Positions 41,350 to 54,355 of a stretch of DNA of 64,000 nt are shown one piece after another. This stretch comes from Brachionus koreanus (lineage: Eukaryota > Rotifera > Eurotatoria > Ploima > Brachionidae): the NCBI GenBank assembly GCA_016987375.1, contig PJRA01000412.1, positions 1,695,589-1,759,588 on the forward strand, written 5' to 3'. The first letter of the stretch is position 1, and each line of letters begins with the position of its first letter. A program made the position numbers and the translations under genes. The notes beneath the pieces are model-generated. The model saw only the letters and a list, made by a program, of their open reading frames with translations. It made no database searches and was not told the DNA's origin.

Positions 41350-44300
41350 TGAGAGCTTATTTTACTTAAATATTTATTTGTGAAACTATTCTTGGATGAT
41401 GCAATGATCAATTATATGCTATTCGCTATTCATCAGTCTATTTGCTTTTAAATCTTCTCATTTATTTGTCTTGTTAATTCTAACAGCTTTGGCATACTTC
41501 AAATGATGTCTTAATAGCATAAAACAAAATAAAACTGCTTGACATACTCTTGAACACTTTTGTTAGCTATTTTAAAATAGCACTGCTTGTTGATTACATA
41601 TGATGTTTGTTTTTTCTGCAAAATGCTCCTAAATTTTTCTTGATTTGATCAATATTAAACATGGCTTTGAATAAAAATCAATTCGGACTTGTTGGCATGA
41701 ATATTTTTTAGTTTGTTTGAAACAATTGAAAATTTGATGTTTGTCAAGCCTTTTTTCAAATTAATCCCAAGTTTCCTGCTAAAGATAATCTATTCAATAT
41801 AATCAAAAAATATGAAATATAAAAGATTCAAATTTAAAAATGCCTCACAGTATTTGTCGAATATTTCTGATTTTTACTCAGGGAATTAATCTTCGGAGAT
41901 TTCGGAGGGCTAACAAAGCGGAAAAAGTCAACCGAAAATCTTAAATTAATTTAATTCCGTTGATAAAAATCTTGAGACTCGCAAATTAGCTTTTATTAAT
42001 ATTTATTGAAAAAAAATATGACTTAAAAAAAATTCTGTTCGTTTTAATTTTTAAGATGCGATTAAGATAAGTTGTCAGAGAAATTGCCAAAAAATAAACT
42101 AGTATTTTGATAAAATTTGATTTTTAAATTGCTTTTTAAAATCAACGCTTATTTAAGTGTATTTTTGATTGATTTATGTTATGTATGTCCATTAGTCTGT
42201 CTTATCAAAGATTCAACAATCACGAAAACAAGAATTAGTCCATCTTTAGAAAAAAGCTAAAATCTATCAATCTAAGTTTCGTTTAAAGACCAGCATTTTC
42301 CTAACAATAAAGATTTATTTTTGATTAGACTCATCCACTAAATTTATGATCATTTTCCAATTTATTAATTCATATTTAGAGTGTTCAAATTTAAATTCAA
42401 CTTGATTAAAGACTTGAACAAGAAAATCTAATTTCCTTATCAAAATCATAATCAGAATGGTTCGTCCATCATTTATTTATTTTGAATATTTAAAAATTAA
42501 AAATAATTTAAATATCTATTTTGAGAACAAGATATGATAAATAGTAATTTTTTCAAAGTGACGACATCAAACAATTGTCACAAAATTTATCAACTTTGAA
42601 CATTGGATTAGACAAAAAAAGTTCAAGCGATTATATAAGGATAAAAAAGTATATATTTTTTGGATTAATTATTTTTATTTCATCCACTAGTTTATTATGT
42701 TAAGTTAAATTAAATTAAAATTTCAATCAAATGTATCTTACACCTGGATTAAAAAATTTCTAGGATAATTTCAATTATTTAAAGATTAAAAAAAAGATTA
42801 AAAAAGTTTAATTTTAGATTTTTTAATTAAATTTTTTTCTATCAAATTGGTTGATTGATTAGGATATCAAATCCGTTCTTAATTTATAATAAATTGCCTT
42901 CTAGATTTGGCTAATGAATTTTAGAGATAACGATAAAGAGAATATAATATGAAGTTGAATTGGCTAGCCTCAACAAAAAACAAATCATTTCTTTATACTT
43001 ATTTTAAATTTTAAAATCATAAATTAATAAGGTAGAATTTCCGGGACTAGCGTGATAAGAAAATATGGACTGTAAAATGATTTCCTTTCAATTTAGTCAG
43101 ATGTAAATTGCTTTGTACTCGAAATTTAAAATCATGCTCGAATCTAATTAAATTTTGAATATTGGCAATCGATCATTTTTCTAAATTTATTGAAATTTTT
43201 TTCCTATTAAAGTTAGGCTTTTGTGCTTATCGGTACATTGGCAATAAAACAAATGAAAACTTGCTAATTAGGCTTATGTATTAAACTAAGATTTTTGATA
43301 TCTTTCAAATTTAAAGTGAAAGGAAAAACTTGTTGCAAATTTACGATATCAAAAAGTCTATGTGGAATTTCAAAGATTATATCATTTTTTGGCTATTTTT
43401 TATTTCGATTCCTGCAATAAAGATAGCAATCTTTGACCTAAAATCATAATCTGTAATAAACGATCCTAAATCTAAATTAAAACCTAGACGGGTTTATATG
43501 AGGCTAACGTTTTATCAGCGGGTGAATTATTGTATCATAAATCTACTAAATATTAAAAAAGAATCACTATAAAGAAGCAATCAAGTATTTCGTATGACCA
43601 TACTCGATCTTTTTAAACTTGTATTTCTTCATCAATTAGATAAAATCTTATTTCAACCAACAACAAAAAATATTTTTATTTGACTCAAAATTTAAAAGAG
43701 CCGTAATAATAATTACCTAGAAAATTTTTGGTATTTTAATATAGATGCTTTAATATTTAATAAAATGATATTTTTATATTTTTTCAATTATATTTTATCA
43801 AATATCAAGGATTTCATTCATTTACTGGAACTGATTGAAATGAAATCTTAAAATATAAACTGATATTTTAAAAAGGTTTTTCGGCACTTTTTTTTTTAAA
43901 TCAATTAAGAAAATGTATTTGTTACATAAGAAGTTTTTCTTTAAGAGAATTGTAATATAAAATTTCAAGATTTTCTGCATTTGTTAAACCACTATTCAAG
44001 TGTTAAGCTTTAATACATCAAATCTAGTTAATAAATTCATGCTCAGGTTAAATTTATTTAATTGCAGTTTATTCATATTACAAGTGAAACCATTATATAA
44101 ATGATGGATCTAAATAACAATAATTTTCACAAATCGTTTGTAAATAAAAAATCAATTAATAGGCCATAAGTGCACTATTTGAATGCCCAACTCAAGTATT
44201 AAATTTATAAGATTTTTTCTTGTATAAATTTTCTATCAGTTAGATTCCGATCGATCGATTAAAACTACAATTTCAATAATAATATAGTCTAGGAAAAATA

Positions 44301-47300
44301 AATCTAAGCAAATTAATAACTACCTTTTTTTTAATTGTAAACACAAGAATTAAATTGTAGCTGAACAAATTATAAAATTGATGGGTAATTTGCATTAAAT
44401 TTTAATTTAAAAGCGCCTTAAAGGAAATTGAATTATTCAAAATTTCAATAAATCCGAGGATACTAAATCATTAATTTTTTCTTTTCAACGCATGTTTTGT
44501 TCCATGTTCAAAATAGCTCTCTCGACAAAATAAACACAATTAAATCGTCTCGAGTCATAATTAGCATTCTCTGTCCATAAACCAGGACCGGTTATTTGTT
44601 TGCTAGAAAATATTGGTATTGACACACGGTTATTCAAACGTTACGTTATTCAAACGGCCCACTCAGCCTATTTTGCAGCGTTTTCTTGCTAATCACTTGA
44701 TTCTAGTGCTTTGAAATAATGAAAAGTCAACAATTAGAAAAAATTAAATTAAAAAAAACTTTCTAAAATTTGAAGTCTAATTTAAGATAAGTTTTTTGGT
44801 TTGAAACTAATTAGCAAATAAGCTAGAGAAAAAAATTCAAACACTTTTCTCAGTCTATGGGAGAATTTAACAAATATTTTAAATTTTAAACTAAATTAGC
44901 GATAGAAATAAAAGCCTTTCCCTCAAGATCAATTTTATTTTATTTATTTTACAAGTTTAATATTTAAATTTATTTCATTTTTTTTAAACTAGATAAAATA
45001 TAGATAAAATTTTTTTTTAAAAATTAATTTAGAAATAACTTTTAGTGGATATGCTTATCTACTTGCTGTGAATAGTACTCTAATTTAAGAGCTATCCCAT
45101 TAATTTTTTTCTCTTAAAGCCTAAAATAATTTAATTAAGAGCTAAAAAATTGTCCAAGTTACTCAAAATTTTAAATGCTTTTTTTTTATTATGTGAAAAT
45201 TAATTATAATACGTTCAGCTTATTATTAGATATTTGAAAAAAGGAAATTATTTTTCAAACATTTATGTTCTATTGTTCAATATAGGCAATATAAATTAGT
45301 TTTTTGAAGGTTATGAGGATTTATTTTTTGAGTTTTAATTAAATTTGTTATTAAAATGACAAGTCTAAATATTAGCCAAGTAAAAATTGATTTTTTTCTT
45401 TAAAGAAAAGTGAATTAACCTGAACATTGAAATACTTGTTGAGAGTAAAAAAATAAAAACAACAAAATTAAATTTTCTTCAAAATAGAGTTCATTTTAAA
45501 AAATAAAATATTTTTTTATATAGCTAATAATTTAGACTTGCTTTATTATTCAAAAAGCAAGATCTGTGTTTAACAAAGATTATAAAAAAAGGTCTTAAAT
45601 TAATTTCGTATTAAAGCAATATATTTGTTTGAAAATCGGTCAATATTTTTTAGTAATTACGGAGATTAAATGGTTTATTAAAAGACCAATAAACAAAATT
45701 AAATGAATTTAATTTTTGGGAGAAAAAAATTTAGATAAGATTCAAGCAATTTAAAATGCACTTTAATAATGCAAAAACAATAAAATGGTTAAAACTGCAC
45801 GGTCTTAGATTTATTAGGCCCATAACAAGCAGAACCTTATCATTACAAGTGATAAAAATGAATGGTTCAAGAAAAAATCATCTGTCTATATTCAGTGACA
45901 TTTCTCTAACTAAGATTTAAATCAAAACCATATCTAATTTGGGCAATGCATAAACACAGACTAGATAAGGTATTTAAGTCTGATGTCTAATAAAAAACGA
46001 TTTAGAAATCAGGATTCTGTGTTTAATTTTGGCTGCAGCAGCCTTTATATTTCTATAATTGTAAATAATTTTTTCCATATTAGGCCAATGAGATTTAGCT
46101 AATTTTCAAATTTAGAAGCAAAACGAAAAATTAATTTTTTTAATTAATAGTTAATATTTATATTTAAAAAATATTTTTTGTTGTTTACTCAAACAAAATT
46201 CAATACTGGTATTTTTATCATGATATTTTAGCTAAATAATAAACACAGAGTCAAGACTGAAATAAGCCAACTAAAAAAAAGGAATACTTAGAAAAAAAAA
46301 CTATGTTTAGTGATAGAATTTCGTAAACATATATCTAAATCGTGGAATTTTCGCCATAGTGCCAATCAAGTACATAGGTGTCGTACAATAAATAAATCTC
46401 TAGTTGTTGAATATTTTTTATACCCAAAGATAATTGCTTACAGAAATGTTATCCAATTTAATTCAATGAAAGATCAGTAGAATAGTTGAGAATAGTGAGT
46501 CCAATTATAGTCAGATTGAGTATAAATTCCTAAATATTTGGCTTATTTGTCTAAATTTCAATTGATATAGGCAAAAATATATAATTTCTGTTATTTAATT
46601 TTATTCTATAGGAACATAAATTTAAAATAGAGGAAAAATAAATACTAGGCCATTAATCAAATCAATGGGTCCATTCTTCTCTAATTAAAAAATTAATCAT
46701 TTGATAAATAGTGATAAATTTTTTTAGAAATTCGTAAATTATGTTCCACTAACTCTTTTGTTTTGTTTTGTTTTTCTTTAATAAATTTTTGATTTCTAAT
46801 AAAATAAATTATATTCTTATAGATATATCATAAATTTATTTTTAAAGCTGTCATTATTAAATAAGTTCTTATGTAATTATTCAATTAAAACCTTTATTCC
46901 TTTCAAATAATTATTCAAGATTTTTTTATACAAATAATGAAATTATTGAAAAAATTTCATTTCCAGCTTAGGTTTTGTTAATAAAAAAATGTTTACTATT
47001 ATCAAGCTAAAAAAATTAGAAAACAAAATTACCTCGAGGAAGTAAACATAACATGATTTTTATTATACTCATGTAAAATATGAATAAAATAAGAATTTTT
47101 TGACAGATTACGTAACATTCGATGGATTTAATTAAAACACGAAATATACAAGACCCGACTTTTTTTAAAATAAGCTTTACATCGTTCTCATATGGCCTCT
47201 GTCAATTTTGCCTAATTTAGATTGCAAAAAAATTTGTCTGGTTTGATTGTCCAAAAAAATATTCTCTTCTAAACCAGTTTTAAATTTTGACTAACAAAAG

Positions 47301-49779
47301 GAAATCTTATGCTACCAGAGTTTTGAGAAATCACTTGAAATATCAAAATTAATTAAACAAAATTAGAAAGAGCAAACAATCAAACAAGTTAAATTTTTAT
47401 TTGACTTTTTTTAAAGTTTTATTTGATCAGATGATCAAAAAATTGACTAAATTATTGAAAAAATTTTGTTTAGATATTTGAGATAATGATTTATTATCTA
47501 AAAGTTTATTTAAAAAAGAATTATTTGCATATTATGTAACAAAACGATAACACAATGCGTTTTGTCATCAATAGAATTAATAAAGCAATGAGAAAAAAAA
47601 TGATAAATTTCATTTTATTCACTTTAGGCACAAGTTTAAATTAAGTATAAATAAATTAAATTAGCTATTTAAATAGAATTATTTGTTTAATTTGATTAAA
47701 AAGATTTAAATAAAAAGCAATCAAAAAAAGTTTTGAGAAAAATTTTTCCATCATAAATTCATTTTTAATAATATCGATTCTTAAATATATTAATTGCAAT
47801 ATAATTAAATTATCACCAAATGTAATCTGAAACTGATATTTATCAGCAAATGTTGATTTTTAGTTCAATTTTTAAAGGCTAATAAGAAAACAAAACCTAT
47901 TGATAAATAAAAATAAATTAATCTTTTTGTTTCAAGGCCATTTATTTAAAAAAAAACTAATAGAATCAAATAATTTTTTTCAATTTTCTTTTATTGAATT
48001 TAAGGTATTCTAGGGTTTTGAAATGTTCTTTTTTTTGTTTTTTGAATAAAAATTACAAATTTATTTTTTGTTTTATTCAACAAAAATCGATATGCTCACA
48101 AAATGTTTGTGTAAACAAAGATTTAAATGAAAATAAACCAAAGGACTTTGAAAAGCTTTCGAGTGTAGAGAATAATCTTCGAAAATAGGGCAGAAACAAT
48201 CACAATCGAACTAATGTTATTAATTGATCTATCTATTGATCGATATTGATTTTCAAGTAAAGTGTAACACAAATAAATGAGAGTTCGGGGCCCTATTTTT
48301 AAATGGAACCACATTTTGTTTAATTTTTTTTTTCTCGGTTAGAAAAACAAAATTGAGCTTAAAAATTTCCAAAATAGAATATATATTTAATTTTTAATTG
48401 ATTAAATTAGATGTGTATGAAGATTAGTTCACAAAAATGAAAACAAGTTTGAAAAGCTCTTGAATCAATCTACTAGACTTTTTGAGATTCTTATTCTTAA
48501 GACTTTTTTTTCTATTATCAGCAATAATAGAAATTTTGAAAAAAATCAAATTTTCCTAATTAGAACTTGTTTAAGTTCATTGAAAATCTAAATTAATATT
48601 CTTACTTTTTTTCAAGGTCTAGTTCTTTTATTTATTGAATTTAAGCATCAAGCTTTTCGTTTTAAATGATTTAAATAAACTTAAAATTTAAGTCGAGAAT
48701 AGTCACGAAACTGTCATTATTTGTTGTTTATCCAAGACCTAAAATTTTCCATTAAAAAAAAATAAAGAAATTTTTTTCAATTTTTATTTCATATTTAATA
48801 AATTAATTTTGGACTTAAATTTTAACCTAAAGAAATATTAAATAACTTGATATTGTTTTGACTAAAATTTTGTAAATAGTTTGTTTTTTAGAGCTTGATT
48901 AAAATGAGAAAAGCAGAATTAGGGCACAGCAGAAGTTTAATAACGCATCAATTAATAATTAAATTTGGCTAATAAGAAAAGTAGCATTTGTTCCAATATC
49001 AGTCTGAAATCGCTATAATATTCTCAAGGTCAAGCAGATTTCTAATTTCAAGATAATTCAAAAATTTTATTCAAATGGCAACAACAATTTTTCTCAGGAG
49101 GAACTAGTTAAATTAGATAAGAACATAAGCTCAAAATTTTGTTCTAGCTGGCACAGTTTCTAGTCAAAAACTGGCTTAATTCAATTTGATTTAAATAAAA
49201 AACCTAATAACCCAGATAACATAAGTTTTTAGTTTTTTTTCTTTTTTACCTACAATCCAAAAGGACTGTTTACAAATAAACAATAATTAGTTTCATTTCT
49301 TTTTTGTTCTACAGAATAACGTTGTTAGACAAAAGTTAATATTTTACTTTCTTAAAGGCTTAAATACCACTAATTTTGTGTGACCAAGCGTCTAGGATCT
49401 ATAGATGTTTGAATAATGAGAAACAATATTTTCTAAAATAATCTATTAGCCATATCGGTCTATTTTTTGACTCAATGAAACATTCGAGGCCTAAAATTTA
49501 GGTTATCACATTGAGTTTATTGAAATAAATATTTTTTTTCGATTTATAAAGTCTTTTAGATCAAGAGATAAACATATTTTATTAAAACTTTGCTAGTCAA
49601 ACACTTTTTATTTTAATAAATAAATTTTTAATTTATTCTTTCAGTTTATTGTCCAGCTGTAAGCTTTGGTGCGCCGGCTCTGAGTGCTTAAATTCTAACT
49701 AATCCAATTAAAAAGTCCAAATTTAGCTCAGCCTAAGATATAAAATTTCATTCTTTTTCGGACATGATCAAGTCACTTT

Positions 49780-49890
49780 ATGACTTTAAAGTAGACTTTT
49801 AACTCAAAGGCTTCGGCTTGCGACTCCGCGGTTTCAAATGTCCACTCGTGAGGGTTTTCCGTGATTCTCATATTTTGAGCCTAGATTGAG
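49780..49890 (+). mobile_element. SINE / tRNA-like patch
   Basis: A GC-rich patch reads TAGACTTTTAACTCAAAGG, similar to the anticodon arm of tRNA-Lys(UUU). It continues through CGCGGTTTCAAATGTCCACT, a degenerate B box at about 49829-49843, into CGTGAGGGTTTTCCGTGATT. The last block resembles the region after the B box in tRNA-derived SINEs. No cloverleaf can be drawn. Confidence 0.4.
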
Positions 49891-52800
49891 GATTATGATC
49901 TGTCCATTTGAATTTCGCTTAAATACTTTAATCTTGGGACTTAATTTGGCAAATTTTACTATCTCATTTAATTATTGCTCTAAATAGATGGTATTAAAAG
50001 CACACAAATACAAACAAAAGCAGAGACCTACGAGTTTAATTAGATTTTGAATGAACAAAATAGAAACTATGTCAACTAATGACGAAAATACATGTTGAAA
50101 TATCAGGAGACTACAAAGCTTTTAAACTAGGGTTTCAAAAGTAAATCTAAAGGTTATTGCATGTAAATAGTTTCAAGTCATGATTTTTTCTTTTGATTGG
50201 GTACGAAACATGAATGAGGACTCTTGAGGAAATTTGTCAATTAAAAGCTTTGAGAGGGATTAAATTTTTTTTTTGGAAATTTGGTTCTCAATTATATATT
50301 GCACTTAAAATTTTCTAATAAGCTTTTAATAATGTATTCAATATAGGAAAATATTCAATGTTCTTTTAAAGATTAAGACATGCCGTCTCCAAGGAATACC
50401 CGGAGCTATTGATTTTTTGTTTTTTTACTAAAGCAGATAACTATTTCGTATGATTATTCACTAATTTAGCATGTTTTGATTTTGGCGATAATTTTTTTTT
50501 TCACCAAAGATTCAAAATTTTTTCTCCCTCATTTAATTGTACTTTAAATTTTCATTTATAAAATTTTAGATTATAATTGTAAAAACTTCATACTTATGTG
50601 CTTATTATGACATAAATTTTTTAAGGCATAAATCTAGTTTTGTCATTTAGATGAAGAGTTGTTTGATGTTTGTGAAAAAGTGGTATTAAATAGATTTTGG
50701 CTTAGATCACTCGTAATTCATTTTGTACAGAGTCAAACAAAAATATGCCTCTATTTTTTTCATATTGATATTTGTCCGATTACTAGCTTGAATTGTAGAA
50801 GGTACTTGAAACCATCATTTATATGAATAATTTAATTTAAAATTTGAAAACTAGATAGAATTTATTTTTATTATTGAAATTGCTTTTGAAATGAAAGTTT
50901 TTCAATTAGTGTTTTTTTAATGAGTTGTACATAGACTATAAAAAAATTGAAAAAATTAGTCAAAGCCATGAAAAGTCAATCAGAGAAAATTTTAGGTCAA
51001 GAAAATAAAGCTAGAATCAAATGATTTTTTTTGCACATTTTGAGAAATTGGTTGACACATAAATACACCCAGTCGATATGTTTTCTTAATCGGTTATCCA
51101 TCATTGAGTTAACTTGTTAAATATTTTCGAGTCGGTTTCAAAATTCCAATCGAATCAATTAAAATATTTCGCCGATTTACCCGTTACCATTCAATTTGGC
51201 CAGGTGCTTTTCTAATTAAAGCATATATTGCTATTAAATTTCGAATTTTATTACTTCTAATAAATCCATTACAACCATTTAATCTAAATTTTTATTATTT
51301 TCCTGACGTTGTTATCGATAAAGCCAAAAAAATCATTTTTCTGATTTAAATCATAAAATTAAGCTAAACCGTATAAAAAAACATTTTTTATAAGAAATAT
51401 GGGAAAAGTTTTTTTATTAAATTTTTGATCATTATGTGTCATAAAGTAAATACAAATCTTCAAATTAGTAAAAGCTGACCCGCAACTAGTAGATAAAAGA
51501 AAAAAAGCGTGACAAGCAATTTTAATGCGCTTAGCATCAAATTACATTATTTAAACATCAATCAAAACATAGGTATTAAAAGTACTTTAAACTCAGTGTT
51601 TAGATACGAGATAAGCTAATCAAACAAAGCATACCAATAAGTCCGTAATAGAGCGCACAAACACGCATCTAAATTCCACTTGAAGCAATCTAAATTGGCC
51701 GCCAGATTTATTTATCATTTAAAATGGCTAGTATTCGCCGAAAAACTAATCTAAGATAAAAATAATTAGCTTATTGATTTAAGTTTGTTTATAAACATTC
51801 TAAATTGTAATCGTTTAAAAAAACATTTCTTTTTTATTTTTTTACCAATTTTCTTTTGCTTGTACAATTTTCATGTACCGACTCTTCAAAAATACTATTT
51901 AAAATCAACAAACTATCGCCAAAATGTTAAATTGATTTTTTTTCAAATTTATTTAAATTAATTATCTTCTTTTAATCAATTATCCTTTTTATGATTATTA
52001 GTAAACATGTTTTTTTATTAAATATCTAATTTTAAAAGTAAATATTTGAATAAGATTCACTTAATAAAAAATTAAGTTCTCAATTTTAAAATTATTATTT
52101 TTTTTAAATTAAATTTTAACTTAAAAATTTGGAAAATTAACAATAATTATTTCCTAGGGTGAAAAAAGCATTTAAAATTTTCAAAAAAGATAAAGCTTAG
52201 ATTTTTTAGAGGTTTTTATTAAAAAAAAACGAGTATAATTTAAAATTTTTCTTTTTTTTTAATCAAAAACTGATTAAAAATCACTTAAAAAAGGCTAGAA
52301 ATTTGGTATTCTTATTTTGATAAACAGTCGTTAAAAAATTATTGTGTAATAGGCTATTGAGTGAATTTTTAAGTTGTCAAAAGTTGTCATAAATAACACT
52401 AATTAATTTTATTTAATTTTTTTTTATCGCTTTAGATGTATTTTTAATCCTGCGAACAAATTATTTTTTAATTTAAAATAATAAAAAAATATGCTTTCCT
52501 ATTCTAGATGCTTTGCCTCTTCAAGACTAATAACTCACTAGCTGTTTGAATAGGCTTTTAAAAAGCCTTGACGGTAATTGCCTGCTTATAAAGCGGCGAG
52601 TCTTTATTTAGCCATAGTCAAGGAAGCATAAATATCGATTTTATTGTTCACTAGCTGATAATCTATTTGCTAAGGCTCAAAAGGAAGTTGTTAATAAAAA
52701 TAAAAAGCAATAAAATTTTTATTAAGAGATTTTTTATAGATAAAAAATAATAATTTAACAAGAAACACTCTCTCAGTTGCGTATATCTCAAGCGTAACAT

Positions 52801-54112
52801 TAATATTTAGTTTTCTTTTTTGTTCGGACATGAGCCGAGCAAATATTTTCACTAGTCAGTATTTGTTTATGACGGTATGGTTAAGATAATAAGCGAATAG
52901 TTTGAACAGATTAGCTTGAAATTTTGTTTCCTTTATTCGTTTAGAATCGCCACAGATAGCCAAACAATAAAAACACACAACATGAGGTGGCCTCGATACG
53001 CTACAGGAATAAACAACACTTTAAATGATATCCGATTTTCGAATATCAAAACTAATAAAAAATGATTATCGATCTAAATTTTGGCTCTACCTTATTATTA
53101 AAATTCAACAATGGAATCGTTAGACTGTTTCCAATTTTAATTATATGTTCGTTCAAGTGTCAAATGTAAAAAAAAAACAAAATTTGAATCGATTTAAATA
53201 GATAGCCATTATCTGCCGATTGCTCATGGCCAGAGAAAATCTTTATAAGCCCAGAGGCTTTATTTGTGCAAACAAAAAATTTTATTCTCTTCCTCGAGAG
53301 TACAACGATTAAGTTGTCAGCCTAAACAAACTTAGAAAATTTAAGAAATCACGCTCAAAAAAAATAAAAAATCAAGATGTGTTTTGTTAGCTTAAGATTA
53401 TTTGTTATTCCATATGTTTGTTTCGCAGACATTTCTTTATTCCAAGATAAACCTATCATATTTCAGTCGTGTTTCTCAGAATCACATTTTTAGTTTTTTT
53501 TTGTAAGCCTAGATAGAAAAAGCCAGGTCCAGCCTCTTTCTACGGTAAAACAAATCTCTTAAATTAAACGATAAAATTTTTTAGATAGCCGTACTATTAA
53601 GACTTCTGACTGTGATCAGACCTAATCACCGGGCATAATTTAAAGAATTAAAAAAATGCGCCCAAATTAGTCTGGTCTAATACAGATAAAAAAAGATGCT
53701 CAAGTTAAAATATTTATTTAATTTTTTTTTGGTTTTCATACAAGACCAGATACACAATCATGTGGAGATAAATGCTTAAATAGAAATATAAATACCGACT
53801 TAAATTATTATTAACTATTTAATCCACTTGTTTTTCAGAATCAAGAGTCTATTTCACATAGTCCCATGGTCACAAATAGGTTTTAAAGAGTACTTGACTC
53901 GGAATCAAATAACATACGCCATTTTAATAAGCTCATGGGACTCGGTTTTTTATTCGAAATAACTTAATAAGTAACATTTCTATTTACATGAATTTTTCCT
54001 TAAAAAATAAAAATTTTAATTCTAGTTATTTTAAACTTATTTTGATTTTTTTTAGTAATAGTAATTATTAATTCAACTTGAGGCTAGTTTAATTTAAGCT
54101 GTGCTTAGCCAT

Positions 54113-54355
54113 TCAAACATCTATCTTCGCTTTAAAGCTGTTTAGACTAATTGCATTCACAATTTTTTCTGTCAATTTGTTCCAGACAACAACAAATGTG
54201 TTTGTAAAAAAGTTAAATCTTGGACAACAATTCCTGACTCTTTCTCGCACCAAGTTTTTGGAGTTTCTTCTAAGATAATGTCTTTTGCAATGAGGCCTGA
54301 TGTTTAAGTTGTATTTCATACCTTTTCTGAAATTCAAAATCTCAATATTGTTCAC
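54113..54355 (-). pseudogene. LINE reverse-transcriptase C-terminal remnant (CR1/jockey-type)
   Basis: An 80-codon frame ends with LVRERVRNCCPRFNFFTNTF, then VVVWNKLTEKIVNAISLNSF and KAKIDV. This is the conserved C-terminal tail of CR1/jockey-type LINE ORF2 (typical VRNCKPRFNFFTNRVVEIWNKLP..VV.A.SVNSFK..ID). Upstream it dissolves into stops, so only the last 80 codons survive. Confidence 0.85.

Noticed and set aside
47994..48314. Two overlapping frames of about 64 codons in the gene desert
   Set aside because: Composition of random AT-rich DNA. The C-x5-C stretch on the plus strand was too short to support an EGF-like exon.
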